Shown: piece after piece, positions 1-7,211 of the stretch | Position numbering within the stretch: the first letter of the stretch is position 1 | How the letters are laid out: the number at the start of each line of letters is the position of its first letter | Source of the DNA: Bacteroidetes bacterium CG2_30_32_10 | GTDB taxonomy: Bacteria; Bacteroidota; Bacteroidia; Bacteroidales; CG2-30-32-10 | Length of the DNA: 11,196 nucleotides | Assembly: GCA_001872995.1 (NCBI GenBank) | Contig: MNXO01000090.1 | Span: forward strand, 1 to 11,196 | Direction: 5' to 3' | Notes under the pieces: generated by a model | Seen by the model: only the letters and a program-made list of their open reading frames with translations | Told to the model about the DNA's origin: nothing | Databases searched by the model: none | Made by a program: the position numbers and the translations under genes

Positions 1-1451
1 AAACTATTCACCAAAAAGGAAACAACCTATTTACTTCAATAAAACCTTTCTGTAATCAAGATATACAAAAATATCTTCCTCCAGATACTTCAAAATTATT
101 CAATATTGTAAAAAAAACAAAAAGCGACACTTCAAAAGAAAAAGCAAACAGAATAAATATTGCTCCATCTTTCTATTTGACAAGTGGATATGATTTAAGC
201 AAAAAAAGAAGCAATCTAGAAACAGGAATTGGCTTAGATTTTAGTGTTTTATTGGGGCAAAAATTTGCAATTCAAACTGATTACATTAGCTCTAATTCAA
301 GTTATAACAGTTATTTGGATAGCATTATTAATGAAAAACGCATTATTCCTAATAATAATTATGCTTACGGAACAAAATTAGGTTGGTGTACAAGAGACTT
401 AAACTTTAATGTATCCTATAACCTTACAAAATACTTCAATATTCAAGCAGGAAAGGGAAAAAACTTCTTTGGGGAAGGTTATCACTCCTTATTACTTTCT
501 GACAATGCTGCTAGCTATCCAATGTTTAAAATTACTACTACCATTTGGAAAATTAAATATGTGAATCTTTATACAAAATTCAGCGATATCAGCGATTCTA
601 AAGGAGATGTTTCAAAGTATAAAGGCAAATATTCTGCAATGCACTATCTAAGTATTAATATTACTAAGAGAATTAATTTTTCATTTTTTGAATCTATTAT
701 ATGGCAAGCAAAAGATAGTAATAACACAAGGGAATTTGATGTAAATTACTTAAATCCCGTTGTATTTTATCGTCCAACAGAATTTTCTCTAGGTTCTCCT
801 GACAATGTGTTAATGGGTTTTAATATTAGTTACCTATTTGCAAAAAATCAACAGCTATATGCTCAAGTATTATTAGATGAATTTAGCTTAAAACATATTA
901 GAAATCAAGATGGATGGTGGGCAAACAAGCAGGCATATCAATTAGGTTTAAAGTCCTTCGATGTTTTCCGAATTTCTAATCTCACGTTTCAATATGAATA
1001 TAATTATATACGACCATATACATACTCGCATGTTTCAGCCACACAGAATTATGGACATTACAATCAAGCTATTGCCCATCCACTGGGAGCAAATCTTAAA
1101 GAATCAGTTACTTTTCTTAGATACCAATACAAACATATTTACTTTGAAACCCAATTTTCATATATTATAATGGGAATCGACACGGGAAACGTTAATTATG
1201 GTGGCAATATTTATTTGTCATATATATCTTATCCTAAAGAATATAATAATTACGTTGGTCAGGGAGTTAAAAAAACCATTGTTTTAAAAGAATTAAAAGT
1301 TTATTATCTGCTATTCCCTCAAAAAAACTGGAACTTGTATCTATCAATTTCAAATTTGTCTTTAGAAGATTACTTAAAAAAAGAAAACACAACATTTATT
1401 TCAATAGGTATTAGTAGTTTTATGAAAAAAACTTTTCTTGGAATATTCTAA
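1..1451 (+). CDS. remB: RemB-like / Wzi-type outer-membrane beta-barrel protein, 5'-truncated by the window edge
   Basis: The frame is open from the first complete codon at position 3 to a TAA at 1449-1451, so the true start lies to the left of the window. A TTG at 177 is only an internal codon. About 482 residues are visible. They are rich in alternating aromatic and polar residues, as in outer-membrane beta-strands. Two stretches look to me like the RemB family of Bacteroidota: GKGKNFFGEGYHSLLLSD (nt 450-503) and NPVVFYRPTEFSLGSPDN (nt 747-806), followed by a DEFSLKH segment and a WWANKQAYQLG segment. In Flavobacterium johnsoniae RemB is an envelope protein needed for normal gliding and linked to surface polysaccharide. 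The fold is related to the capsule-assembly protein Wzi. The family assignment rests on remembered motifs. A Wzi-like barrel with a purely polysaccharide role is the main alternative. No signal peptide can be checked because the N-terminus is missing. Confidence 0.62.
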   Translation, partial: TIHQKGNNLFTSIKPFCNQDIQKYLPPDTSKLFNIVKKTKSDTSKEKANRINIAPSFYLTSGYDLSKKRSNLETGIGLDFSVLLGQKFAIQTDYISSNSSYNSYLDSIINEKRIIPNNNYAYGTKLGWCTRDLNFNVSYNLTKYFNIQAGKGKNFFGEGYHSLLLSDNAASYPMFKITTTIWKIKYVNLYTKFSDISDSKGDVSKYKGKYSAMHYLSINITKRINFSFFESIIWQAKDSNNTREFDVNYLNPVVFYRPTEFSLGSPDNVLMGFNISYLFAKNQQLYAQVLLDEFSLKHIRNQDGWWANKQAYQLGLKSFDVFRISNLTFQYEYNYIRPYTYSHVSATQNYGHYNQAIAHPLGANLKESVTFLRYQYKHIYFETQFSYIIMGIDTGNVNYGGNIYLSYISYPKEYNNYVGQGVKKTIVLKELKVYYLLFPQKNWNLYLSISNLSLEDYLKKENTTFISIGISSFMKKTFLGIF

Positions 1452-1474
1452 CTAAATTTTTTTACAAACGAAAG

Positions 1475-1488
1475 TGAAATTAATTTCA
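1475..1488. repeat. 14-bp perfect palindrome in the remB-yitT-family gap
   Basis: TGAAATTAATTTCA is exactly self-complementary. It lies 23 bases after the stop of the upstream gene. The first 12 bases recur at 1568-1579, just before the next gene, so the two copies flank the likely promoter at 1537-1544. It could be an operator half-site pair or a weak transcription end. In DNA this AT-rich it could also be chance. Confidence 0.35.
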
Positions 1489-1536
1489 TAGTTATTAAAC
1501 CAGTTTGAATTATCCAATAAATCAAAGAACTTTTTT

Positions 1537-1544
1537 TATATTTG
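1537..1544 (+). promoter_or_regulatory. Bacteroidota-type -7 promoter box (TATATTTG)
   Basis: TATATTTG matches the Bacteroidota -7 consensus TAnnTTTG. It lies 46 bases before the ATG at 1591, so a transcript would have a leader of roughly 40 bases. No TTG-type -33 element is present at the usual spacing; the nearest TTG, at 1505-1507, is 29 bases upstream of the box. The box probably drives the YitT-family gene and perhaps purL behind it. Confidence 0.45.
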
Positions 1545-1590
1545 TTGCTTCAAATGCTCGAACTGAATGAAATTAATTTAATTCTTTTTT

Positions 1591-2511
1591 ATGGCTCTTC
1601 TTCAAAAAGAAAAACTGTTTTCAAAGAAATGGTTTTTATCTTATAGTCTCATAGTAATTGGCTCATTTATCCTTGCTACAGGTTTTGTTTTTTTTATCAC
1701 ACCATATAAAATAGTTCCTGGAGGAGTATATGGTATTGCAATTGTAATACACTACTTGACAAAAGGTGTTTTTGCTTTCGCTACAGATGGTTTACCAATT
1801 GGTGTTATGGGTTTAATTATGAATATTCCTTTAACAATAATAGGAATAAAGATTTTAGGTCCAAAATTTGGCATAAAAACAATAGTAGGCTTCATATTAA
1901 CCTCAGTGTTCATCGATTTTATTACCTTTTTCTGGGGTGATGTGCCTTTGGTAGCAAATGATGCTTTGCTTTCATCAATTTTTGGGGGAGTTTTAATTGG
2001 ATTTGGATTAGGTTTGATTTTTAAATCAAAGGCAACCTCAGGGGGTTCTGATATAATAGCAATGATAATTGCAAAATATACCCGTATGCCTCTTGGACAG
2101 CTTATGATATTTGTCGACTCTGTTATTGTTCTCGTTGCCCTGATTGCTTTTCAAGACTGGAAAATACCATTGTATTCATGGATAGTGATTTTTATTACTG
2201 GAAAAGTGATAGATATGGTTTTAGAAGGCATTAGTTATGACAAAACACTTTTTATTGTTTCCGATAAATTTGAAGAAATTCGTGATAGAATTATCAATGA
2301 TTTAAATAGAGGAGGAACTTATATACCAGGGAAAGGAATGTACAACGGTGCAGAAAAAACTATAATTTTTACAGTTGTTAATCGGCGCGAAATGGCTCTA
2401 TTAGAAGAATTTATTAGTGAAATTGACCCCGATGCCTTTGTTACGGTTATTGAAGCAAATGAAATACTTGGCATGGGCTTCAAATCGTTAAACGAAAAAA
2501 TTAGTTCATAG
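1591..2511 (+). CDS. YitT-family integral membrane protein with C-terminal DUF2179 domain
   Basis: The protein has 306 residues, a normal length for the YitT family. A short basic N-terminus is followed by several hydrophobic segments at about residues 16-37, 42-58, 71-89, 98-116, 130-144 and 172-210. The family glycine motifs include PGGVYGIA (43-50) and SGGSD (150-154). From about residue 220 the protein becomes soluble. This part resembles DUF2179, with IPGKGMYNG (245-253), a TIIFTVVNRRE strand (257-267) and a final EANEILGMGF (288-297). The molecular function of YitT proteins is not established; a transporter-like role in the cytoplasmic membrane is often assumed. The ATG at 1591 has no Shine-Dalgarno, as is usual in this phylum, and is supported by the promoter box upstream. 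purL follows after 46 bases with no terminator, so the two may share a transcript. I see no functional link with purine synthesis. Confidence 0.88.
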   Translation: MALLQKEKLFSKKWFLSYSLIVIGSFILATGFVFFITPYKIVPGGVYGIAIVIHYLTKGVFAFATDGLPIGVMGLIMNIPLTIIGIKILGPKFGIKTIVGFILTSVFIDFITFFWGDVPLVANDALLSSIFGGVLIGFGLGLIFKSKATSGGSDIIAMIIAKYTRMPLGQLMIFVDSVIVLVALIAFQDWKIPLYSWIVIFITGKVIDMVLEGISYDKTLFIVSDKFEEIRDRIINDLNRGGTYIPGKGMYNGAEKTIIFTVVNRREMALLEEFISEIDPDAFVTVIEANEILGMGFKSLNEKISS

Positions 2512-2529
2512 AATTACAATCAAAATAGA

Positions 2530-2546
2530 TATTAATTAAATTAATA
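2530..2546. repeat. AT-only inverted repeat before purL
   Basis: TATTAATT and AATTAATA form an 8-bp inverted repeat around a single A, 11 bases before the purL ATG. No TAnnTTTG box is present in this 46-base gap. The repeat could be an operator or the melting region of an undetected promoter. Its composition (no G or C) makes chance a serious alternative. Confidence 0.25.
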
Positions 2547-2557
2547 ATTCCCAATAT

Positions 2558-4798
2558 ATGAAACCCCCAATATTAGAACCTATTGTTACATTGGAAACTG
2601 CCCAAAAACTTGGATTAATTCCCGATGAATTTGAAAAAATAATAATATTATTAGGAAGAATACCAAATTTTACTGAGCTAAGTATATATTCTGTAATGTG
2701 GTCTGAACATTGTTCATATAAAAATTCAATCATGTGGCTGAAAACACTCCCTAAAGACGGACCACATTTACTTGCAAAGGCAGGAGAAGAAAATGCTGGC
2801 TTGGTGGATATTGGAGATGGTATCGGTTGCTGTTTTAAAATTGAGTCTCATAATCATCCTTCAGCATTAGAGCCATATCAAGGAGCGGCAACTGGTGTTG
2901 GTGGTATAAATAGGGACATATTTACAATGGGAGCCCGCCCAATTGCTCAATTAAATTCTTTACGTTTTGGAAACATTCAATTAGCCCACACAAAATGGCT
3001 TTTAAAAGGTGTCGTAAAAGGTATTGGTGATTATGGCAATGCTTTTGGCGTTCCTGTTGTTGGAGGTGAAATCTATTTCGATGAATGTTATAATACCAAC
3101 CCATTAGTAAATGCAATGTCTGTTGGTATTGTCAAATCTGGCAATACTGTGTCTGCAACCTCTTATGGTGAAGGTAATCCTGTTTTTATAGTAGGTTCTT
3201 CTACTGGAAAGGATGGTATTCATGGAGCCACTTTTGCTTCTGAAGAAATTTCTGAAGCCTCCTCTGAGAAAATTCCTGCAGTTCAAGTTGGAGACCCTTT
3301 TCAAGAAAAATTATTACTTGAAGCTTCTCTCGAGGTTGCTAAAACAACTGCAATTATTGGAATGCAAGATATGGGTGCTGCGGGAATTACATGCTCTACT
3401 TCCGAAATGTCAGCAAAGGGTGAACATGGAATGATTATTCATTTAGATAAAGTTCCATTACGACAACAAAATATGCTTCCTTTTGAAATATTACTTTCTG
3501 AATCACAGGAAAGAATGTTAATTGTTGTTAAAAAAGGTAGAGAAAAAGAAGTTCAAAGTATTTTTGACAAATGGGATTTAAACTGCGTCCAAATTGGGGA
3601 AGTAACAGCTGATAAACGTTTGAAATACTTTATGAACGGTGAGCTTGTTGCCGATGTTGATGCAGAATCATTGGTGCTTGGCGGTGGTGCACCTATTTAT
3701 AAAAGAGAATATAAAGAACCAGCGTATTTTGCTAAAACCAAAAATTTTTCTATTGATAATATCAAACTACCAGCTAATTTAAAGGATGTATTCTATCATT
3801 TGGTAAGCCAACCAAGTATTTGTTCTAAAAAGTGGGTTATTGAACAATATGATACAATGGTTGGAACCAAGAATATGAGCACCAACAAACCATCAGATGC
3901 TGCAATAGTGAATATAAAAGGCACTGAAAAAGCAATTGTGCTTACAACTGATTGTAATTCTCATTATGTTTATGCTAATCCCGAAATAGGTTGTGAAATA
4001 GCAGTTGCTGAAGCTGCTAGAAATATTGTTTGTTCTGGTGGAGAACCATCTGCCATTACCAATTGCCTTAATTTTGGTAATCCGTATAATCCTGAAGTAT
4101 ATTGGCAATTTGTCGGAGCAATAAAAGGGATGAGCACTGCTTGTAGAAAGTTTAATACACCTGTTACTGGTGGCAATGTTAGTTTTTATAACCAAACAAA
4201 CATTGATGGAAAGATTGAACCAATTTTCCCTACACCTGTTATTGGTATGTTAGGTATTATGCCGAATAAAAAATCGCAAACTACACTAAATTTTAAGAAA
4301 GAAGGAGATATTATTTTTCTTATAGGTAAATCAGAAAACGATATTTCTAGCTCTGAATATCTTTATTCATATCATAAAGTTCAATTATCACCTCCGCCAT
4401 TTTTTGATATAAATGAAGAGTATGAAATACATGAAGCCATTAAACAACTTATTGCTCAAAATATTATTTCCTCTGCCCACGATGTTTCTGAAGGAGGATT
4501 GTTGGTTACCTTATTTGAATCGGCAATGTATAATGGATTTGGATTTGAAATAACCTCCGATAAATCTATTCGTAAAGATGCTTTCCTTTTTGGTGAGTCT
4601 CAAAGTAGAGTTATTGTGAGTGTTTCTCCTAAAAACAGAGAAAAACTTATTGAAACATTAATATTTTCTGAAACTAATTTTTCCGTTCTCGGCGAAATTA
4701 AAGGAAAAGAAATGATAATAGATAATGAATCGTTTGGTAATATTAATGACACTAAAAATATTTATGACAATGTTATTTCAAAGATTATCGAAAGTTAG
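2558..4798 (+). CDS. purL: Phosphoribosylformylglycinamidine synthase subunit PurL (small type)
   Basis: This is the synthetase subunit of FGAM synthase. It catalyses the ATP-dependent conversion of FGAR to FGAM, the fourth step of purine synthesis, using ammonia from glutamine. At 746 residues it matches the short, Bacillus-type PurL, which works with PurS and PurQ. The long form is about 1,200-1,300 residues with a fused glutaminase. Visible motifs in order: MWSEHCSYK (47-55), KIESHNHPSA (94-103) with the metal-binding Glu and catalytic-type His, YQGAATGVGGI (107-117), RDIFTMGARP (119-128), VGDPFQEK (244-251), DMGAAGITCSTSEM (271-284) and LSESQERM (313-320). The second homologous half contains TGGNVSFYN (537-545), HDVSEGGL (641-648) and FGESQSR (678-684). 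The whole architecture is therefore intact. No purS or purQ lies in the window, so they must be elsewhere. The gene ends 5 bases from the convergent birA with no hairpin terminator between. Confidence 0.96.
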   Translation: MKPPILEPIVTLETAQKLGLIPDEFEKIIILLGRIPNFTELSIYSVMWSEHCSYKNSIMWLKTLPKDGPHLLAKAGEENAGLVDIGDGIGCCFKIESHNHPSALEPYQGAATGVGGINRDIFTMGARPIAQLNSLRFGNIQLAHTKWLLKGVVKGIGDYGNAFGVPVVGGEIYFDECYNTNPLVNAMSVGIVKSGNTVSATSYGEGNPVFIVGSSTGKDGIHGATFASEEISEASSEKIPAVQVGDPFQEKLLLEASLEVAKTTAIIGMQDMGAAGITCSTSEMSAKGEHGMIIHLDKVPLRQQNMLPFEILLSESQERMLIVVKKGREKEVQSIFDKWDLNCVQIGEVTADKRLKYFMNGELVADVDAESLVLGGGAPIYKREYKEPAYFAKTKNFSIDNIKLPANLKDVFYHLVSQPSICSKKWVIEQYDTMVGTKNMSTNKPSDAAIVNIKGTEKAIVLTTDCNSHYVYANPEIGCEIAVAEAARNIVCSGGEPSAITNCLNFGNPYNPEVYWQFVGAIKGMSTACRKFNTPVTGGNVSFYNQTNIDGKIEPIFPTPVIGMLGIMPNKKSQTTLNFKKEGDIIFLIGKSENDISSSEYLYSYHKVQLSPPPFFDINEEYEIHEAIKQLIAQNIISSAHDVSEGGLLVTLFESAMYNGFGFEITSDKSIRKDAFLFGESQSRVIVSVSPKNREKLIETLIFSETNFSVLGEIKGKEMIIDNESFGNINDTKNIYDNVISKIIES

Positions 4799-4803
4799 TA
4801 TTT

Positions 4804-5559
4804 CTAAATTATAAATTTTATTTCTTTCAAATCGCATTCTATTATAGTGTTATCTTTTCTCTCTAATAATAGCTTTCCATATTTATTAATTCCAACAACC
4901 TTAGCTATGATTGTCTTATAATTATATAGATAGTTTGCCCATACATTAAAATTGAGTAATACATTCAAGTATTCATTATCAATTATTGAGTATTTTAGAG
5001 ATTTCAACTGTTCATACCTTGCTTCTATTTTGTTTAAAAGAATATTTAGGCAGTCGTCTATATTATATTGCTTATTTGACAATAACTTTAACGAAACTGG
5101 ATTTGGTATTTCCTTGGAAAATTGAGTTTGATTAATATTAAGCCCAATTCCAATTACAACATTAACATATTTACCACCTAATATTGAATTTTCAATTAAT
5201 ATTCCAGCAATTTTTCGTTTGCCAACATAAATATCATTGGGCCATTTAATAAATAAATTATCAATTGAAAGTTCTCTTAGAAAATCAATTATAGCAAGTG
5301 AAACTGTCTTACTTAAAAAAAATTGTTTTTCAACGGGTAAAAAAATTGGTGAAAGTATAATACTAATCGTTAAATTTTTACCATCTTCGCTTTCCCATTT
5401 GTTTTTGGCTTGTCCTTTTCCTGAAGTTTGTTTTTTTGCAATAACTACCGTTCCTTCTTCTGCTTTATTCTCTTTTATTAATTGAGAAGCATAAATGTTA
5501 GTTGAGCTTATTACTGTTAAATAAATAATATTATTACCAATAGTTTTGGAAGTATTCAA
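4804..5559 (-). CDS. birA: Biotin--[acetyl-CoA-carboxylase] ligase, without DNA-binding domain
   Basis: The enzyme activates biotin with ATP to biotinyl-AMP and transfers it to the lysine of biotin carboxyl carrier proteins in the cytoplasm. At 251 residues it has the catalytic and C-terminal domains but no N-terminal helix-turn-helix, so it is not expected to act as the biotin repressor. Motifs: SSTN (18-21), the biotin/ATP loop region GKGQAKNKW (47-55), KWPNDIYV (105-112), KIAGILIEN (116-124) with the usual active-site lysine, and GIGLNIN (137-143). The loop is GRGRRGRKW in E. coli, so its first arginine is Lys48 here and its later arginines are not kept. The start is TTG at 5559. The frame contains no ATG at all, and an in-frame stop at 5614-5616 limits how far upstream it could begin. 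TTG fits the family, whose proteins usually begin shortly before the SSTN motif. It lies 8 bases after the nitroreductase stop, so it is probably the last gene of the murF operon. Confidence 0.9.
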   Translation of the reverse strand: MNTSKTIGNNIIYLTVISSTNIYASQLIKENKAEEGTVVIAKKQTSGKGQAKNKWESEDGKNLTISIILSPIFLPVEKQFFLSKTVSLAIIDFLRELSIDNLFIKWPNDIYVGKRKIAGILIENSILGGKYVNVVIGIGLNINQTQFSKEIPNPVSLKLLSNKQYNIDDCLNILLNKIEARYEQLKSLKYSIIDNEYLNVLLNFNVWANYLYNYKTIIAKVVGINKYGKLLLERKDNTIIECDLKEIKFII

Positions 5560-5567
5560 TTTTATTA

Positions 5568-6122
5568 TTATTTGAATGAATATTTGTTGTAACAGACAAT
5601 ATTTTCTTTGCTTTTACGTATTTTAGTTCTTTGTTTATACTCTTTTTCAGCATATCCCAAAGAAATTAACAATACAGGTCTTTTATTTTTAGGAATTTCA
5701 AGAATCTGCTTTACTTTTCTTTCATTATACCAACCAAGCATGCAGGTTCCTAGACCCTCTTCTGCTGCTTGAAGACAAAAATGTTCTGCAGATATTCCAA
5801 TATCAATAAGATTAAATTCTTTATTTTTTAGCCACCCTCCTATTTGTGATTTAAAATTTGGTCTTTCCGCAATTAAAACAATAATAACAGGAGCTTGTGG
5901 AACAAATTTATTAAAAGACATCAATTTATCAAAGGTTACATCTGCAATTTTATTTTTAATTTCAGGATTGTCAATAACAATATATTTCCATGGCTGGGCA
6001 TTGCTTGCTGAAGGGGCTATTCTCGCTGCTTCTATGCAATTATCTATTTTTTCAGGTTCTACCAATTTATCAGTATACCTGCGAACACTTTGTCGTAAAT
6101 TTGCTAATTCTATAAATTTCAT
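5568..6122 (-). CDS. Nitroreductase-family FMN-dependent oxidoreductase
   Basis: This 184-residue protein is a single-domain member of the nitroreductase superfamily, whose dimeric enzymes use FMN and NAD(P)H to reduce nitro compounds, quinones or flavins. Visible features: RQSVRRY (10-16), the typical phosphate-binding N-terminal motif; APSASNAQPWKYIVI (36-50), the FMN-contacting loop; and SAEHFCLQAAEEGLGTCMLGW (111-131, first and last residues quoted as limits), the helix and glycine turn of the FMN fold. The C-terminus is basic (KIRKSKEN) and short. It starts with ATG 27 bases after the anmK stop and ends 8 bases before the birA start, so it is likely co-transcribed with both. The physiological substrate cannot be read from the sequence. 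Its place beside cell-wall recycling and biotinylation genes does not point to a specific role. Confidence 0.88.
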   Translation of the reverse strand: MKFIELANLRQSVRRYTDKLVEPEKIDNCIEAARIAPSASNAQPWKYIVIDNPEIKNKIADVTFDKLMSFNKFVPQAPVIIVLIAERPNFKSQIGGWLKNKEFNLIDIGISAEHFCLQAAEEGLGTCMLGWYNERKVKQILEIPKNKRPVLLISLGYAEKEYKQRTKIRKSKENIVCYNKYSFK

Positions 6123-6149
6123 GCTTATTTGATTTCTTTAATACTTTGA

Positions 6150-7211
6150 TTATAGTCCATAATATACAGCACCACCAATCGAATCATTTGCTGCGCCTGT
6201 AACTGATTTTAAACAATTGATTTCTTTCTTTATACGAAGTATTCCCAATAGTGCAAAAACTAAAGCTTCTTTAAATTCAATAGTTTTAGAATCAGGTATA
6301 ATTATTTGATGAGATGTAAGTGATGAAAGTCTTCGAATTAAAAATTCATTGTATGCTCCACCGCCTGTGATGAGTATTTTCTTGTTTTTAGTAAAATTTG
6401 TAGCTATGTTTAATTGAATAACAATATGTTCTGTAACGGTTCTTAATTTATTTTCAATACTTTCAGTATATTTCTCAATAATTGGAATAAATATATTATA
6501 CAACCATTCTTTACCAAGTGATTTGGGAAATGTCTTTTTATAATATTCCAAATTATTTAATTCTGTTAACAAAGCATTATTAATAATACCTTGTTCAGCA
6601 ATTTTACCAGAGCAATCAAAATTCATGTTTAATTTATTTGCCAGATAATTAAGAATAATATTTGTAGGGCAAATATCATAAGCCCTTCTCTCATTATTTA
6701 AATCAAAAGAAATGTTTGAAAACCCGCCTAAATTAAGGCAAAAATCATAATCATTAAATAAAATTTTATCACCTATTGGCACTAATGGAGCTCCCTGTCC
6801 ACCTAATGCGACATCAAGAGTTCTGAAATCACAAACAACAATACCTTTTGTTTCTGCAGCTATGGATGCTCCATCGCCTATTTGACAAGTTATTTGCTTT
6901 TCTGTTTGATGGAAAATAGTATGACCATGAGATGCTACAAAATCAATCATTAAAAAATTATCATCTATAAATGCTTTTATCAATTTTCCTAAATAATGTC
7001 CATATTCTATATGTGTTTTAACAAAATTAAATGTGCTTTCCTTTTCTAAATTTGATAATTTGCTAATCCATTCTTCTGTATATTTATAAGTAACGGCCTT
7101 TTCAATACGGTAATGCCACTTATTGTCTAATTTAGAAAGCTTACAATAGGCAATATCAACACCATCTAAAGATGTCCCAGACATTACGCCTATAACATTA
7201 TATTCTTCCAT
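6150..7211 (-). CDS. anmK: Anhydro-N-acetylmuramic acid kinase
   Basis: AnmK phosphorylates 1,6-anhydro-MurNAc released from the cell wall, opening the anhydro ring to give MurNAc-6-phosphate for peptidoglycan recycling in the cytoplasm. With the ATG at 7211 the protein has 353 residues, slightly shorter than the E. coli enzyme. ASKHA-fold motifs are all present: VMSGTSLDGVD (9-19), SHGHT (94-98), QIGDGASIA (110-118), CDFRTLDVALGGQGAPL (127-143) with the catalytic-type Asp128, LNLGGFSN (159-166), ITGGGAYN (281-288) and a C-terminal GAAND (339-343). A GTG directly before the ATG could add one residue. I prefer the ATG because the murF stop TGA and this ATG overlap by one base (TGATG), a classic coupled arrangement. 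The pairing with murF makes sense, since one enzyme builds and the other recycles peptidoglycan. No MurQ etherase is visible in the window. Confidence 0.95.
   Translation of the reverse strand: MEEYNVIGVMSGTSLDGVDIAYCKLSKLDNKWHYRIEKAVTYKYTEEWISKLSNLEKESTFNFVKTHIEYGHYLGKLIKAFIDDNFLMIDFVASHGHTIFHQTEKQITCQIGDGASIAAETKGIVVCDFRTLDVALGGQGAPLVPIGDKILFNDYDFCLNLGGFSNISFDLNNERRAYDICPTNIILNYLANKLNMNFDCSGKIAEQGIINNALLTELNNLEYYKKTFPKSLGKEWLYNIFIPIIEKYTESIENKLRTVTEHIVIQLNIATNFTKNKKILITGGGAYNEFLIRRLSSLTSHQIIIPDSKTIEFKEALVFALLGILRIKKEINCLKSVTGAANDSIGGAVYYGL

Noticed and set aside
177..1451. TTG at 177 as the start of the first gene
   Set aside because: The frame is open from position 3 with barrel-like sequence and no signal peptide after 177, so this is an internal codon of a gene cut by the window edge.
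1504..1507. TTTG as the -33 promoter element for the TATATTTG box
   Set aside because: The spacer would be about 29 bases, clearly longer than the usual 17-23 in this phylum.
3893..4195. 100-residue open frame on the minus strand inside purL
   Set aside because: It lies wholly within a strongly conserved purL region, and its translation has no recognisable motif or low-complexity-free domain; it is a shadow of the purL codons.
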